Origin: Umezawaea beigongshangensis
GTDB taxonomy: Bacteria > Actinomycetota > Actinomycetes > Mycobacteriales > Pseudonocardiaceae
Length of the DNA: 64,000 nucleotides
Direction: 5' to 3'
Assembly (NCBI RefSeq): GCF_016464305.1
Contig: NZ_JAEIOJ010000006.1
Span: forward strand, 186,001 to 250,000
Shown here: piece by piece, positions 7,180-16,265 of the stretch
Numbering within the stretch: the stretch's first letter is position 1
How the letters are laid out: each line of letters starts with the position of its first letter
Notes under the pieces: model-generated
Database searches by the model: none
Told to the model about the DNA's origin: nothing
Seen by the model: the letters and a program-made list of their open reading frames with translations, nothing else
Translations under genes and position numbers: made by a program

Positions 7180-9825
7180 TCAGCAGGTGAGCAGGGCGTC
7201 GGCCCAGTCGGCGTGGTCGTGGTTCTTGCCGTCACCGCCGTCGGTCACCCTCAGCGTCAGCGACCCGACCCCGGTCACGTCCACGTCCAGCGGCACCGCG
7301 GCCGTGCCGGTGCGCAGCACGCCGGTGTCGTGCAGCACGTCGCCGTCCCCGACCACCTGGAACACCGCCGAGCCCTGCGCCGTGGTCTCGTCGTCCATGC
7401 CCACCGCCGCGGTGAACCGCGTGCAGTTCTCGCCCAGCCGCAGGGTCACCTCCGACGGCGCGTGCGCGCCCAGACCCCTGGCGTAGGTCACGCCCGCGAT
7501 CGTGATCGGGTTGCCGTCGCCGCCGATCAGGTCGTTGTTCGACCTGTCGCGCTCCACCGGGCCGTAGCCGTTGACCTCCGACTCGAACGACAGGTCGCTG
7601 ACGTGGACCTGCCCGCTGGGCGGCACGAACACGTCCACGGCGTCCGCGACGTGCACGGCCTGCCTGCCCGCTGGCATCCCCGGATCGCGGAAGTCCGCCG
7701 CGACCGGCAGCTCCGCCGGACCGAAGCGCGCGTCGGCGGGAACCGTCGCGGTCCACGTGCCGCGCAGCGTCTCGCCCTGCCCCAACCGCGCGGCGGTGAC
7801 GGGCGGGCCGCTCACCGTCCAGCCCGCGGGGGCCGCGGGCGCCAGCACGACGTCCTGCACGGTGCTCGCCGAGGTCACCGAGAACTCGGCGGTCACCTCG
7901 ACGCCGCCTCCCCGCTCGACGTCCGCGGAACGCGGCGTGAGCGTCAGCGAGGTCTCGGCCACCCGCGGGATCGGCTCGTCGCACGTCTGCCGGCCCGGTC
8001 GTGCGGGACAGGCGACGGCGGCGAACCCGCCGTTGCGCGGCACGCCGATCGACAGCGTCGAGCGCGAGGTCTCCACCGACGAGGTGCGCCGCACGTCGCC
8101 GCGCACGCCGGACACCGGATCGCGCACCAGCTCCACCAGCCACCGGCCGCCGCCGAGGAAGCTCAGCGGCGCGGACAGCGTGCGCGCGTCCCCGGACGAC
8201 AGGCCGCCGACGAACCAGCGCTCACCGGCGCGGCGCGCGAGGACCGCGGTGCCGCTCACGTCGCCGGACACCAGCCGCGTCTCGTCCCACACCGTCGGCA
8301 CCTGGTCGAGGAACCGCAGCGCGTTCGGGTACTTCTCGTACGCCTCCGGCATGTCGGCGAAGTGCGTCCACCCCGACTCGTAGGCCACGGGCAGCGCGAC
8401 CTCGTGCGCCACGCTGGACACCTTCGGACCCACCTCCAGCGACACCGGCGTGAAGTCCATCGACCCGACCACGTTGCGGGTGAACGGGTGCACGGTGTCG
8501 TTGTCCGGGTGCGGCATCTGCTCGGCGCCGTGGATCGCCTCCATCGTCATCACGTGCGGCCACGTCCTGGCGAGGCCGTGCGGGATGGTCGAACCGTGGA
8601 AGTTGATCATCAGGCGCATCCGCGCCGTGTCGGCGAGGATCGCGTCGTACCAGCGGTAGCGCTCCTGCGAGTCGGAGTCCATGAAGTCGACCTTGACGCC
8701 CTTCACGCCCCAGCCCACGACCCTCGACAGCTCCGCGTCGCGCTCCTGCGGAGTGTCCAGGCGGGTCCAGTGGTACCACAGCAGCACGTCCACGCCGCGG
8801 GCCCGCGCGTAGCGGGTCAGCTCCGGCACCCACGTGTCGCTCCAGCCCTCGTCCACGAGCACGTAGGGCCAGCCGTGGCGGGCGGCGAAGTCCACGTAGT
8901 CCTTCTGCCGCTCGAAGTCCCGCGGGCTGTCGTGCTCGCTGAGCCACGACCACGCCACCTTGCCCGGCGCGATCCAGGACGTGTCGGTGAACTTCGCGGG
9001 CGACGCGAGGTCGTCGACCATCGTCGACTCGGTCACGGTGGCCAGCGACCCGGCGACGATCGTGCGCCACGGAGTCTCCAGCGGCCCGTCCGAACGCACG
9101 GACGCGTCGGACAGCGCCACCCGGTAGGTGCCCGATCCGGTGGTGTGCAGCAGCTTGCTGCCCGAGTGGCGTCCGTCCACGTCGGACTCGGTGATGAGCA
9201 CGTGGTCCTCGCCCACCTGGAACAGCGCCGGGTAGGCGAAGTCGTCGGTGGCCGTGTCGGCCGCCGCGGCCGTGGTGCGGATGCGCCGGTTCTCGTAGTT
9301 GACGTTGTAGGGCAGCAGCCACGCCGTCGAGTCGGCGGGCAGCGTGAACGCCGAGGTCTCCTCCAGCACGGTCGCCGCCGCGGGCAGCGCGTAGCGGTAG
9401 GCGACGCCGTCCTCGGCGGCCCGCACCAGCAGGTCCAGCCGGGCGCCGGCCGCGGTGGCGAAGGAGAACCGCGCCTCCGCCGCGAGCACCGTCCGCTCGC
9501 GCTGCTTGCCCGTCGTCATCGTGTAGCGCTCGGAGATCGTCCGCCTGCTCTGCCCCACCAGGCGCAGCCCGGCGGTCAGGTCGGCCTCCGCGGTGCGCAG
9601 GCCGACCGGAGCCGGGGACAGCAGCACCCGCCCGCGCCGCTGCACCGACAGCGCGGGCACGCCCGTGCTCTGGTCCAGTTCCACCACGGCCGCGATCCCG
9701 GTCGTCGACGGCGCGGTGACGGTCCACGAGGCCCGCGGCGGGGGAGCCGCCTGCGCCGTCGCCTGCGCGGTGGACAGGGCGAGCGCTGCGGCGAGCAGCG
9801 CGGCGCCGGACGTGCGTGATCTCAT
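7180..9825 (-). CDS. Secreted GH97 glycosidase with NEW3 and NPCBM domains
   Basis: An 881-residue exported enzyme. A signal peptide (residues 1-27) is followed by the GH97 N-terminal beta-sandwich (about 35-280), the barrel (about 285-560), a C-terminal sheet domain, an NPCBM-associated NEW3 domain (about 680-755) and a C-terminal NPCBM galactose-binding-like domain (about 770-881). In the barrel, GVKVDFMDSD puts an Asp (about 380) where retaining GH97 enzymes have their nucleophile, and MTMEAIHG supplies a candidate acid/base Glu (about 429). Retaining members are mostly alpha-galactosidases, so that is the likely activity. It lies downstream of and on the same strand as the DeoR-type regulator, which probably controls it. 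Confidence 0.88.
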   Translation of the reverse strand: MRSRTSGAALLAAALALSTAQATAQAAPPPRASWTVTAPSTTGIAAVVELDQSTGVPALSVQRRGRVLLSPAPVGLRTAEADLTAGLRLVGQSRRTISERYTMTTGKQRERTVLAAEARFSFATAAGARLDLLVRAAEDGVAYRYALPAAATVLEETSAFTLPADSTAWLLPYNVNYENRRIRTTAAAADTATDDFAYPALFQVGEDHVLITESDVDGRHSGSKLLHTTGSGTYRVALSDASVRSDGPLETPWRTIVAGSLATVTESTMVDDLASPAKFTDTSWIAPGKVAWSWLSEHDSPRDFERQKDYVDFAARHGWPYVLVDEGWSDTWVPELTRYARARGVDVLLWYHWTRLDTPQERDAELSRVVGWGVKGVKVDFMDSDSQERYRWYDAILADTARMRLMINFHGSTIPHGLARTWPHVMTMEAIHGAEQMPHPDNDTVHPFTRNVVGSMDFTPVSLEVGPKVSSVAHEVALPVAYESGWTHFADMPEAYEKYPNALRFLDQVPTVWDETRLVSGDVSGTAVLARRAGERWFVGGLSSGDARTLSAPLSFLGGGRWLVELVRDPVSGVRGDVRRTSSVETSRSTLSIGVPRNGGFAAVACPARPGRQTCDEPIPRVAETSLTLTPRSADVERGGGVEVTAEFSVTSASTVQDVVLAPAAPAGWTVSGPPVTAARLGQGETLRGTWTATVPADARFGPAELPVAADFRDPGMPAGRQAVHVADAVDVFVPPSGQVHVSDLSFESEVNGYGPVERDRSNNDLIGGDGNPITIAGVTYARGLGAHAPSEVTLRLGENCTRFTAAVGMDDETTAQGSAVFQVVGDGDVLHDTGVLRTGTAAVPLDVDVTGVGSLTLRVTDGGDGKNHDHADWADALLTC

Positions 9826-10251
9826 GCGTTCTCCTCCGGTGCTGCGGGGCGTGCGGCGGTGCTCGCCGGACGTCGGGGCTGGAGTGCGGTGAGGCCGGAC
9901 GGCGACCCCGGCCGGTCCTCGTCGCGGGCGCCCCGGATCACGATCGGCGGATGGTCGTGGTCGTGGGCCGCCGCGTCGCGCGGCGCACCCTCAGCCCTCG
10001 GGGTTCGCGCAGCCGGCGACGACCGGGGCGGGTCCGGTGGAGGGGATCGGGGAGGGCGCGGGGAGCAGGGCAGGCGCTGGCATGAGCCACTCCTTCGGGG
10101 CTGTGCGACGCGACTGGCGGGCCGCGTGACCTGCACCTCATTTGAGTCCTGTCCCACCGGACATTGCAAGAAAGTGTCGGGAAATGATCGTTTCCGACCG
10201 GTTTGCACTCGCAAAACGATCGGGTCCGCCCGGTCGACGGGGCTGTCCGGA
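9826..10251 (-). other. Leader region of the GH97 gene
   Basis: These 426 bases separate the DeoR-type gene from the GH97 gene on the same strand. The right-hand end is clearly less GC-rich and carries the inverted repeats listed separately, so the GH97 promoter is probably there. I see no convincing gene in the rest. Confidence 0.5.
10180..10217. promoter_or_regulatory. Inverted repeats, candidate DeoR-type operator
   Basis: GGAAATGATCGTTTCC at 10180-10195 is a near-perfect 16-bp palindrome. An imperfect second one, GTTTGCACTCGCAAAAC, follows at 10201-10217. They lie just downstream of the DeoR-type gene and upstream of the GH97 gene, the expected place for its operator. Confidence 0.55.
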
Positions 10252-11022
10252 CTAACCGACCTCGGCCACCAGGACGCGCACTCCCCTGGACCTGAAGCCC
10301 TCCAGTTCGGCCGGATCGGCGTGGCCGTCGGTCACGACGTGCGTGATCCGGTCCACCGGCACGGTCTGGAGCATCGTGTCCACACCGATCTTCGTGTGAT
10401 CGGCCAGCACGACCACCTCGTCGGCGATCGAGGCCATGACCCGGTCCACCCCGGCCACGATGCTGTTGGGCGTGGACAGCCCGCGGGCCGCGGTCAGGCC
10501 GTTGCCCGACAGGAACGCCCGCTGCACCCGCAGCGAGGCCATCCCCGCCTCGGCCACGCTGCCGACCATCGCGAAGATCGACGCCCGCAGCATCCCGCCC
10601 GACATCATCACCTCGACCCCCGGCGCCCGCGCCATGATCTGCGCGACCAGCAGCGAGTTGGTCACCACCGTCAGGTCACCCGTCCGGACGAGTCTGCGGG
10701 CCAGCGTCTGGGTGGTGGTCCCCGCGCCGATGACCAGAGCGTCACCAGCGGAGACCAGGGTGGCGGCCAGGCTCGCGATGGCGTCCTTCTCGTCGCTCGC
10801 GACCTGCGCCTTCTCCGTGTAGCTCGGCTCGTACGACGTCCGGTTGGTCGCCACCGCGCCGCCGTGCTTGCGCGCGAGCAGACCCTCCTCGGACAGTCGT
10901 CGCAGGTCGCGCCGGACCGTGACCTCGCTCGCCTGCACGATCCGGGCCAGCTCCCGCAACGACACGGCACCGTTGGAGCGGACCAGCTCCAGGATCACCT
11001 GACGACGCTCAGCGGCGAACAT
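10252..11022 (-). CDS. DeoR/GlpR-family transcriptional regulator
   Basis: A 256-residue regulator. The N terminus FAAERRQVILELVRSNGAV and the helix-turn-helix SLRELARIVQASEVTVRRDL are canonical for DeoR/GlpR. The C-terminal half is a ribose-isomerase-like sensor domain with DALVIGAGTTTQTLARRL and ADHTKIGVD. These proteins repress sugar operons and are released by phosphorylated sugars. The ATG at 11022 is clear. The next gene on its strand is the secreted GH97 enzyme, so the effector may be a sugar phosphate from galactoside breakdown, which is an inference. Confidence 0.92.
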   Translation of the reverse strand: MFAAERRQVILELVRSNGAVSLRELARIVQASEVTVRRDLRRLSEEGLLARKHGGAVATNRTSYEPSYTEKAQVASDEKDAIASLAATLVSAGDALVIGAGTTTQTLARRLVRTGDLTVVTNSLLVAQIMARAPGVEVMMSGGMLRASIFAMVGSVAEAGMASLRVQRAFLSGNGLTAARGLSTPNSIVAGVDRVMASIADEVVVLADHTKIGVDTMLQTVPVDRITHVVTDGHADPAELEGFRSRGVRVLVAEVG

Positions 11023-11148
11023 CGTCCGAACCTAACGGAGACGGACCGGTCAGAGGTGGACTGGTTTTCACCTCCCGGCGATCGAGATCGACCACTCCGC
11101 GTCACGGCGGCGCTCCTCCGGTCCGCGGGCCACGAACGGGGGAGGAGT

Positions 11149-11173
11149 GGTTTGCTGCCCCGAAGCACGGGTA
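11149..11173 (+). promoter_or_regulatory. Sigma-B/F-type promoter
   Basis: GGTTT at 11149-11153, a 15-bp spacer and GGGTA at 11169-11173 match the SigB/SigF consensus. The -10 element ends 57 bases before the GTG start of the SRPBCC gene and points toward it. Confidence 0.6.
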
Positions 11174-11230
11174 GCCGTTGTGCAGCAAGACCAGCACGAG
11201 ATCGTCCGACCCTCGAAGGAGAGTAGTTCA

Positions 11231-11716
11231 GTGCCCACCTATGAGAAGTCCGTCGACGTTGCCGTGCCGGTGACCACCGCGTACAACCAGTGGACGCAGT
11301 TCGAGTCGTTCCCGCACTTCATGTCCGGAGTGGACAGCATCACCCAGACGGACGCGACGCACACCCACTGGAAGACCTCGGTCGCCGGGGTCGAGCGCGA
11401 GTTCGACGCCGAGATCACCGAGCAGCACCCCGACGAGCGCGTCGCCTGGCGTTCCACCACCGGGCCGCAGCACGCCGGTGTCGTCACGTTCCACCGCCTC
11501 GACGACCGCACCACCAGGGTCCACCTCCAGATGGACTACGAGCCCGACAGTCTCCTCGAGAAGGCCGGTGCCGCCGTCGGTGTGGTCGGAGGCCAGCTCA
11601 AGGGCGACCTCGACCGCTTCAAGAAGTTCATCGAGGACGAGCGCCGCGGTCAGGAGACCGGCTCGTGGCGCGGCGACGTGGACGCGGCTCCGCAGCAGCA
11701 GCCCCCGCTGAGCTGA
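11231..11716 (+). CDS. SRPBCC-family (cyclase/dehydrase-like) protein
   Basis: A 161-residue protein of the START/Bet v1-like fold. It begins PTYEKSVDVAVPVTTAYNQWTQFESFPHFM, the usual opening of actinobacterial polyketide cyclase/dehydrase-like proteins, and has the long C-terminal helix KGDLDRFKKFIEDE. Such proteins bind hydrophobic ligands; many in actinomycetes are induced by stress and have no known activity. The GTG start at 11231 follows AAGGAGAG. A SigB/F-like promoter upstream and a strong hairpin downstream make it a single-gene stress unit. Confidence 0.85.
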   Translation: MPTYEKSVDVAVPVTTAYNQWTQFESFPHFMSGVDSITQTDATHTHWKTSVAGVEREFDAEITEQHPDERVAWRSTTGPQHAGVVTFHRLDDRTTRVHLQMDYEPDSLLEKAGAAVGVVGGQLKGDLDRFKKFIEDERRGQETGSWRGDVDAAPQQQPPLS

Positions 11717-11740
11717 CGCGCACGCACGCAGCACCGCACC

Positions 11741-11777
11741 GCGGGGTGACCGGCACGTCACGTGCCGGTCACCCCGC
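11741..11777. terminator. Hairpin terminator after the SRPBCC gene
   Basis: Perfect 17-bp arms (11741-11757 and 11761-11777) with a 3-base loop. There is no T-run, as usual in actinomycetes. It separates the SRPBCC gene from sthA. Confidence 0.75.
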
Positions 11778-11833
11778 GTTCGTGTTCGCGCCGAACGCGT
11801 GTCTTCCTCGCACCGGCCGTGCACACTGACGCC

Positions 11834-13237
11834 ATGTACGACTTCGACGTTCTCGTGCTCGGATCAGGCCCAGGTGGTCAGAAGGCCGCGATCGGCGCGG
11901 CCAAGCTCGGCAGGCGGGCCGCCGTCGTCGAGCGCAGGGACATGATCGGCGGCGTGTGCGTCAACACGGGCACCCTGCCGTCGAAGACGCTCCGGGAGGC
12001 CGTCCTCTACCTCACCGGGCTCAACCAGCGCGAGCTGTACGGGCAGAGCTACCGCGTCAAGGAGGACATCACCATCGCCGACCTCTCGGCGCGCACGCAG
12101 CACGTCGTGGGCCGGGAGATCGACGTCATCCGCAACCAGCTCTCCCGCAACCGGGTGGCCCTGCTGCCCGGCCTCGGCCGCTTCCTCGACCCGCACACCA
12201 TCGTGATCGACGACGGCACCGGGCAGGCCAAGCAGGTCACCGCGGAGAAGATCGTCATCGCCACCGGCACGCGACCCGCCCGTCCGGCCACCGTCGAGTT
12301 CGACGACCGCACCGTGATCGACTCCGACGGCATCGTGCAGCTGGAGCAGGTGCCGCAGTCGATGGTGGTCGTGGGCGCCGGGGTCATCGGCATCGAGTAC
12401 GCCTCGATGTTCGCCGCGCTCGGCACGAAGGTCACCGTGGTGGAGCGTCGCGAGCGGATGCTGGAGTTCTGCGACCAGGAGGTGGTCGAAGCGCTCAAGC
12501 ACCAGCTGCGGGACCTCGCCGTGACGTTCCGGTTCGGGGAGTCCGTCGCGTCGGTGGAGCGCTACTCGCGCGGCGCGCTGGCCGTCCTGGAGAGCGGCAA
12601 GAAGATCCCGGCCGAGACCGTCATGTACTCGGCGGGCAGGCAGGGCATGACCGAGGGCCTGGACCTGGAGCGCGCGGGCATCGTGGCCGACGACCGGGGC
12701 CGCATCCCGGTGGACGAGCACTTCCGCACGTCCGCGCCGCACGTCTACGCGGTGGGCGACGTGATCGGCTTCCCCGCGCTCGCGGCGACGTCGATGGAGC
12801 AGGGCAGGCTCGCGGCCTACCACGCGTGCGGCGAACCGGTGCGCGCGATGAGCGAGACCCAGCCCATCGGCATCTACACCATCCCGGAGATCAGCTTCAT
12901 CGGCCGCACCGAGGACGAGCTGACGAAGGCCAGGATTCCCTTCGAGGTCGGCATCTCCCGCTACCGGGAGCTGGCGCGCGGCCAGATCATCGGCGACTCC
13001 TACGGGATGCTGAAGCTGCTGGTCTCGCCCGAGGACCACTCCCTGCTGGGCGTGCACGTCTTCGGCACCGGCGCGACCGAGCTGGTCCACATCGGACAGG
13101 CCGTGATGAGCTGCGGCGGCACGGTGGACTACCTCGTGGACGCGGTGTTCAACTACCCGACGCTGGCGGAGTCCTACAAGGTCGCCGCGCTCGACGCGAT
13201 GAACAAGATCCGCCAGATCACCTGGCTGGCCGAGTAG
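11834..13237 (+). CDS. sthA: Soluble NAD(P)+ transhydrogenase (Si-specific)
   Basis: A 467-residue flavoprotein of the disulfide-reductase family. FAD-binding [12 protein letters not shown] is near the N terminus, a second dinucleotide fold [14 protein letters not shown] binds NAD(P), and [14 protein letters not shown] is the second FAD motif. The usual redox pair CxxxxC reads [14 protein letters not shown] here, with the second Cys replaced by Thr. That loss separates soluble transhydrogenases from lipoamide dehydrogenase and mercuric reductase. It would balance NADPH and NADH in the cytoplasm. Length fits SthA. It stands alone, with the terminator hairpin upstream. Confidence 0.93.
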   Translation: MYDFDVLVLGSGPGGQKAAIGAAKLGRRAAVVERRDMIGGVCVNTGTLPSKTLREAVLYLTGLNQRELYGQSYRVKEDITIADLSARTQHVVGREIDVIRNQLSRNRVALLPGLGRFLDPHTIVIDDGTGQAKQVTAEKIVIATGTRPARPATVEFDDRTVIDSDGIVQLEQVPQSMVVVGAGVIGIEYASMFAALGTKVTVVERRERMLEFCDQEVVEALKHQLRDLAVTFRFGESVASVERYSRGALAVLESGKKIPAETVMYSAGRQGMTEGLDLERAGIVADDRGRIPVDEHFRTSAPHVYAVGDVIGFPALAATSMEQGRLAAYHACGEPVRAMSETQPIGIYTIPEISFIGRTEDELTKARIPFEVGISRYRELARGQIIGDSYGMLKLLVSPEDHSLLGVHVFGTGATELVHIGQAVMSCGGTVDYLVDAVFNYPTLAESYKVAALDAMNKIRQITWLAE

Positions 13238-13620
13238 CGGACCCCGTGCCGTCCGCGCGCTGGCGACGGCCCCGCCGAGACGGAATCCCTGGTGATCGGC
13301 GTCGCCTCCACCCCGATCGAGTACCGCGGGCGCTGCGGGAGTGCTCCACGGGCTGATGACCACGACGCCACCGGGCGCCGAGGCCCCCGTGCCGGCCGTT
13401 CGACGTCGCCGCTGCGCCGGTCGTGCTCGCCCCGGGGTCCGTCCGACGACTGCGGTCCGTGCGCCGGTGTGGCGGGGGCCGGTCTCCGGCGGGATCTGCC
13501 CGGTCCCGCCGTGCCGGGGCTCGTGGCGATCGGCGGGCTGCTCCTCACCGCCTCGCTGCACCTCGCCCGACGCGCCGGTCCCGTCCCGGCGGCTCGCGGG
13601 GGCGGGACCGGCGCGGACGC
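13238..13620. other. Region with no intact gene, possible remnant
   Basis: These 383 bases separate convergent sthA and the HATPase gene. On the plus strand near 13510-13600 one frame reads VPGLVAIGGLLLTASLHLARR, which looks like a membrane helix at the end of a lost protein, but the frame runs on into the neighbouring gene without a sensible stop. I call no gene. Confidence 0.35.
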
Positions 13621-14079
13621 CTACCGGGCGTCGCCGTCGCCGAGGACCAGCTCCGCCCACACCGTCTTGCCCTCACCCGGAGTCACGGTGACGCCCCAGC
13701 GGCGGCACATGCTGCTGATCAGCAGCATCCCGCGGCCGCCCGTGTGGTTGTGCTGGGCACGCTCCGCGCAGGTCGCGCACGGCGTGCGCGTGGAGGTGTC
13801 GGCCACGTCGAACCGCGCCAGCCCCCGCGACACCGTCACCTTCGCGAACAGGGGGCGCCGACCGTGCTCGTAGGCGTTCTCCACCAGCTCGGACAGCACC
13901 AGCTGGGCGTCCATGACCTGCTCCGGGTGGCAGCCAGCGAGCACCTCGGCGAGCTGCGCGCGCATGCGCGACGCCGGGCCGGACTCGATGCCGTCGGGGA
14001 ACTCGTCCCACACGTGCTGGACCGACGAGGCCAGTCCGAACCGTCTCTCGCCGGTGGACCCGGTGTCGATCGCGCTCAT
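13621..14079 (-). CDS. HATPase_c protein, anti-sigma-factor kinase-like
   Basis: A 152-residue single-domain GHKL ATPase. The N box reads LSELVENAYEHG, the G1 box FDVADTS and the G2 region GGRGMLLISSM, followed by WAELVL at the end. Stand-alone domains of this size are the RsbW/SpoIIAB-like kinases that bind sigma factors or antagonists. A Cys pair (CATC) between G1 and G2 is unusual and could bind metal or sense redox state. The ATG at 14079 overlaps the stop of the small upstream gene (ATGA), so the two are translationally coupled. Confidence 0.85.
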   Translation of the reverse strand: MSAIDTGSTGERRFGLASSVQHVWDEFPDGIESGPASRMRAQLAEVLAGCHPEQVMDAQLVLSELVENAYEHGRRPLFAKVTVSRGLARFDVADTSTRTPCATCAERAQHNHTGGRGMLLISSMCRRWGVTVTPGEGKTVWAELVLGDGDAR

Positions 14080-14315
14080 CGCAACATCCCCAAGACATCA
14101 TCGGCGTCGTGGCGCAGCCCTGTTCCCCAGTGGTACCCGAACTCGCCGCTCGATATTCGCACCGAGGCGCAGACGGTGCACATCACCGGTCGATCGCCGG
14201 ACCCCACCACCACGACGGTGCCGTCCGGGTGCCCCGCTCGCCCGAGCGGGAGGCCGTCAGCTCCGCGTCCGACGCTCACCCGTCTGCTCGGAGAGCGCGA
14301 CGGCACACATCTCAC
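14076..14315 (-). CDS. Small Cys-containing protein coupled to the HATPase gene
   Basis: Up to 79 residues. The C-terminal 50 (from about PDGTVVVVGSG to DDVLGMLR) look like a folded small protein, with CTVC as a possible metal or redox pair and SGEFGYHWGTG after it. The first 25-30 residues are Arg/Ser-rich and may not be translated, so the true start could be internal. Its TGA overlaps the ATG of the HATPase gene by ATGA. No family is recognised. Coupling suggests a partner or antagonist of the kinase, which is an inference. Confidence 0.6.
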   Translation of the reverse strand: MRCVPSRSPSRRVSVGRGADGLPLGRAGHPDGTVVVVGSGDRPVMCTVCASVRISSGEFGYHWGTGLRHDADDVLGMLR

Positions 14316-14376
14316 CAGATCTGCGCGCGTTTCGCACGACGGACGGCGGGGAGCCCCGTACGGCGTTCACGTCCGC

Positions 14377-14955
14377 TCAGGTCACCGGGTCGCCGACCAC
14401 GGTCAGGCACACCAGGCCGGCCTCGGCCGTGTAGGTGTCCACGACGACCTTCCCGCGCCGGGCCACCTCGACCTGGAGGACCGCGTCACCGCCCTCGTGC
14501 GCCGCGTGCGCGGCGTGACCGGAGTGCCCGCCCTTCGCGCCCGTGCCGCCCGGCACGTCCTCCACCACGAACGTGAAGCTGCACTCGATCACCGGGGAGG
14601 CCGGGTCGTCGCGGTCGGCCCTCACCGGCTCGCTGGAGTCCAGGCGGCCGGTGGCGACCGGGGAGCCGGCGTCGTCGTACACGGTCACCGGGGTGTTCTC
14701 CACGACGTCGGCGAACTCGCCGGTGCCGCGGCACCCCGAGGGCGTCAGCTCGACGTGGTCGGGCTCGAAGAGCTGGACCGACCCGACCATGCGGAACGGC
14801 GTGCCCTCGTCGGGGCCCGACGTGGCGACGAAGAACACCGCCGCGAGCAGCACGACCAGCACACCGGTGACCGCCAGCAGTCGCTTGCGCGAAGAGCTGA
14901 TCCTGGCCGGGGGGACGTCGGGAGCCGTGTCCAGGTCCGCGTGGGTGTTCTCCAC
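14377..14955 (-). CDS. Single-pass membrane protein with extracytoplasmic domain
   Basis: A 192-residue protein. Residues 1-24 are cytoplasmic and end in SSSRKR, one transmembrane helix spans about 25-46, and the remaining 145 residues face outward. The outer part has three Cys and a low-complexity stretch GGHSGHAAHAAHEGG that could bind metal. It resembles immunoglobulin-like outer domains but I recognise no family. The GTG start at 14955 follows a GAGGGTGAG stretch. It lies 61 bases upstream of the small Cys gene on the same strand, so an operon with the HATPase gene is likely. Confidence 0.7.
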   Translation of the reverse strand: MENTHADLDTAPDVPPARISSSRKRLLAVTGVLVVLLAAVFFVATSGPDEGTPFRMVGSVQLFEPDHVELTPSGCRGTGEFADVVENTPVTVYDDAGSPVATGRLDSSEPVRADRDDPASPVIECSFTFVVEDVPGGTGAKGGHSGHAAHAAHEGGDAVLQVEVARRGKVVVDTYTAEAGLVCLTVVGDPVT

Positions 14956-15251
14956 CTGCCGCTCACCCTCCGAGGTCGACGCCGGGACGTGCGACCTCCC
15001 AGGTTAGCCACCTCGCCGCCGCCGGAACACCCGCCATCGGCGCAATCTTCGCACACCCTGCGTGACCGGCCGGGAGTCCGGCGGGCCGCGCGCCGATCTT
15101 CGTGCCGTGATCCGGTTCTCTTGACTTCACCGGACCGTCCGACCACTGTGGACGGCGGTTCGTCGACGAACCAGTGATCGCCCCGGTGCGCGACGCCGTG
15201 CGCGCGGCGGTCGATCGGCAGAACCGTTCCCTAGTCGAGGAAGTGCAGACG

Positions 15252-16196
15252 ATGTCCCCCATGCGCAAGTCACGAGCGACGGCCGCCGCCGTCGCGGTCG
15301 CCGCCGTCGCCGCGGCGACCGCCGCGGCAGGAGTGACCGCCGCGTCCGCCAGCGACCCGCAGCCGACCGCTGCCTGTGGTGTGCTGTTCGACGACTTCGC
15401 CTACACCGCGCACGACGATCCCGCGTTCGCGGCCAACGGCTGGTCGGTGCGCGACTACCAGGGCGGCCCCGGTGTCCCGGGTGCCCGCTGGGAGGCGGAC
15501 AACCTGACGTTCCCCAGGGTCGACGGCGAGCCCGTCGCCCAACTGGCCGCCTCCACCGACGGCACGCCGGAGGGCACCACGCAGACCGAGTTCAGCCAGC
15601 GCGAGCAGCGCTTCTTCGAGGGCACCTACGCGAGCCGCATCCACTTCTCCGACGCGCCGGTCACCGGTGTCGACGGGGACCTGGTGAACCAGACCTTCTA
15701 CACGATCAGCCCGCTGCGCTACGACAACGACCCGATCTACAGCGAGCTGGACTTCTCCGAGTACCTGCCCAACGGTGGCTGGGGCACGACGGACGCGACG
15801 AACTTCTTCACCTCCTACAACACCTACCAGAACAACCCCGAGTGGGCAGCGAAGAACAAGTCCGACAGCAGGCCCGGATCGATGGCGGGCTGGCACGTCG
15901 TGTCCGCCACGGTCGCCGACGGCCACATCAGGTACTACGTCGACGGCGAGCTGGTGGCCGACCACGACCGCAGCGGTGAGTTCGACGTGTACCCGCGTCA
16001 GGACATGTCGCTGAACTTCAACCAGTGGTTCATCGACCTCGCCTCGCACACCGGTGGCACGAGCACCTACGAGCAGCAGGTCGACTGGGTGTACTACGCC
16101 GAGAACGAGGTCGTCACCGCGGGCGTGGCGGCCGAGCGCGCCGCCGAGCTCCGCGCGAGCGGTGTGACCCACCGCGACGACGTCGGCTCCTGCTGA
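15252..16196 (+). CDS. Secreted GH16-like concanavalin-fold protein
   Basis: A 314-residue exported protein. A long Ala-rich signal peptide (residues 1-36) ends near ASASD. The body is a jelly-roll with the GH16 active-site pattern ExDxxE, read here as IYSELDFSEYL, so both catalytic Glu residues are present. The DGELVADHDRSG and MSLNFNQWF strands also fit GH16/laminarinase-like folds. GH16 enzymes cut beta-1,3 or beta-1,4 glucans and galactans; the substrate cannot be told. The ATG at 15252 is taken, with a second ATG at 15261 possible. It is convergent with the protease gene, with a shared terminator between. Confidence 0.75.
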   Translation: MSPMRKSRATAAAVAVAAVAAATAAAGVTAASASDPQPTAACGVLFDDFAYTAHDDPAFAANGWSVRDYQGGPGVPGARWEADNLTFPRVDGEPVAQLAASTDGTPEGTTQTEFSQREQRFFEGTYASRIHFSDAPVTGVDGDLVNQTFYTISPLRYDNDPIYSELDFSEYLPNGGWGTTDATNFFTSYNTYQNNPEWAAKNKSDSRPGSMAGWHVVSATVADGHIRYYVDGELVADHDRSGEFDVYPRQDMSLNFNQWFIDLASHTGGTSTYEQQVDWVYYAENEVVTAGVAAERAAELRASGVTHRDDVGSC

Positions 16197-16214
16197 CGGT
16201 CCGGCACGCGCGAC

Positions 16215-16253
16215 GCGCGGCCCGGTCCCTCGCGCCGAGGGGCCGGGCCGCGC
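16215..16253. terminator. Bidirectional terminator between GH16 and protease genes
   Basis: An 18-bp stem (16215-16232 with 16236-16253) with one G-T mismatch and a 3-base loop. It lies between two convergent stops and can serve both. Confidence 0.8.
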
Positions 16254-16265
16254 GCCGTCCCGAGG

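Noticed and set aside
7054-9819. Very long plus-strand frame opposite the GH97 gene
   Set aside because: It is an antisense by-product of high GC content, with Arg/His/Gln-rich translation and no family match.
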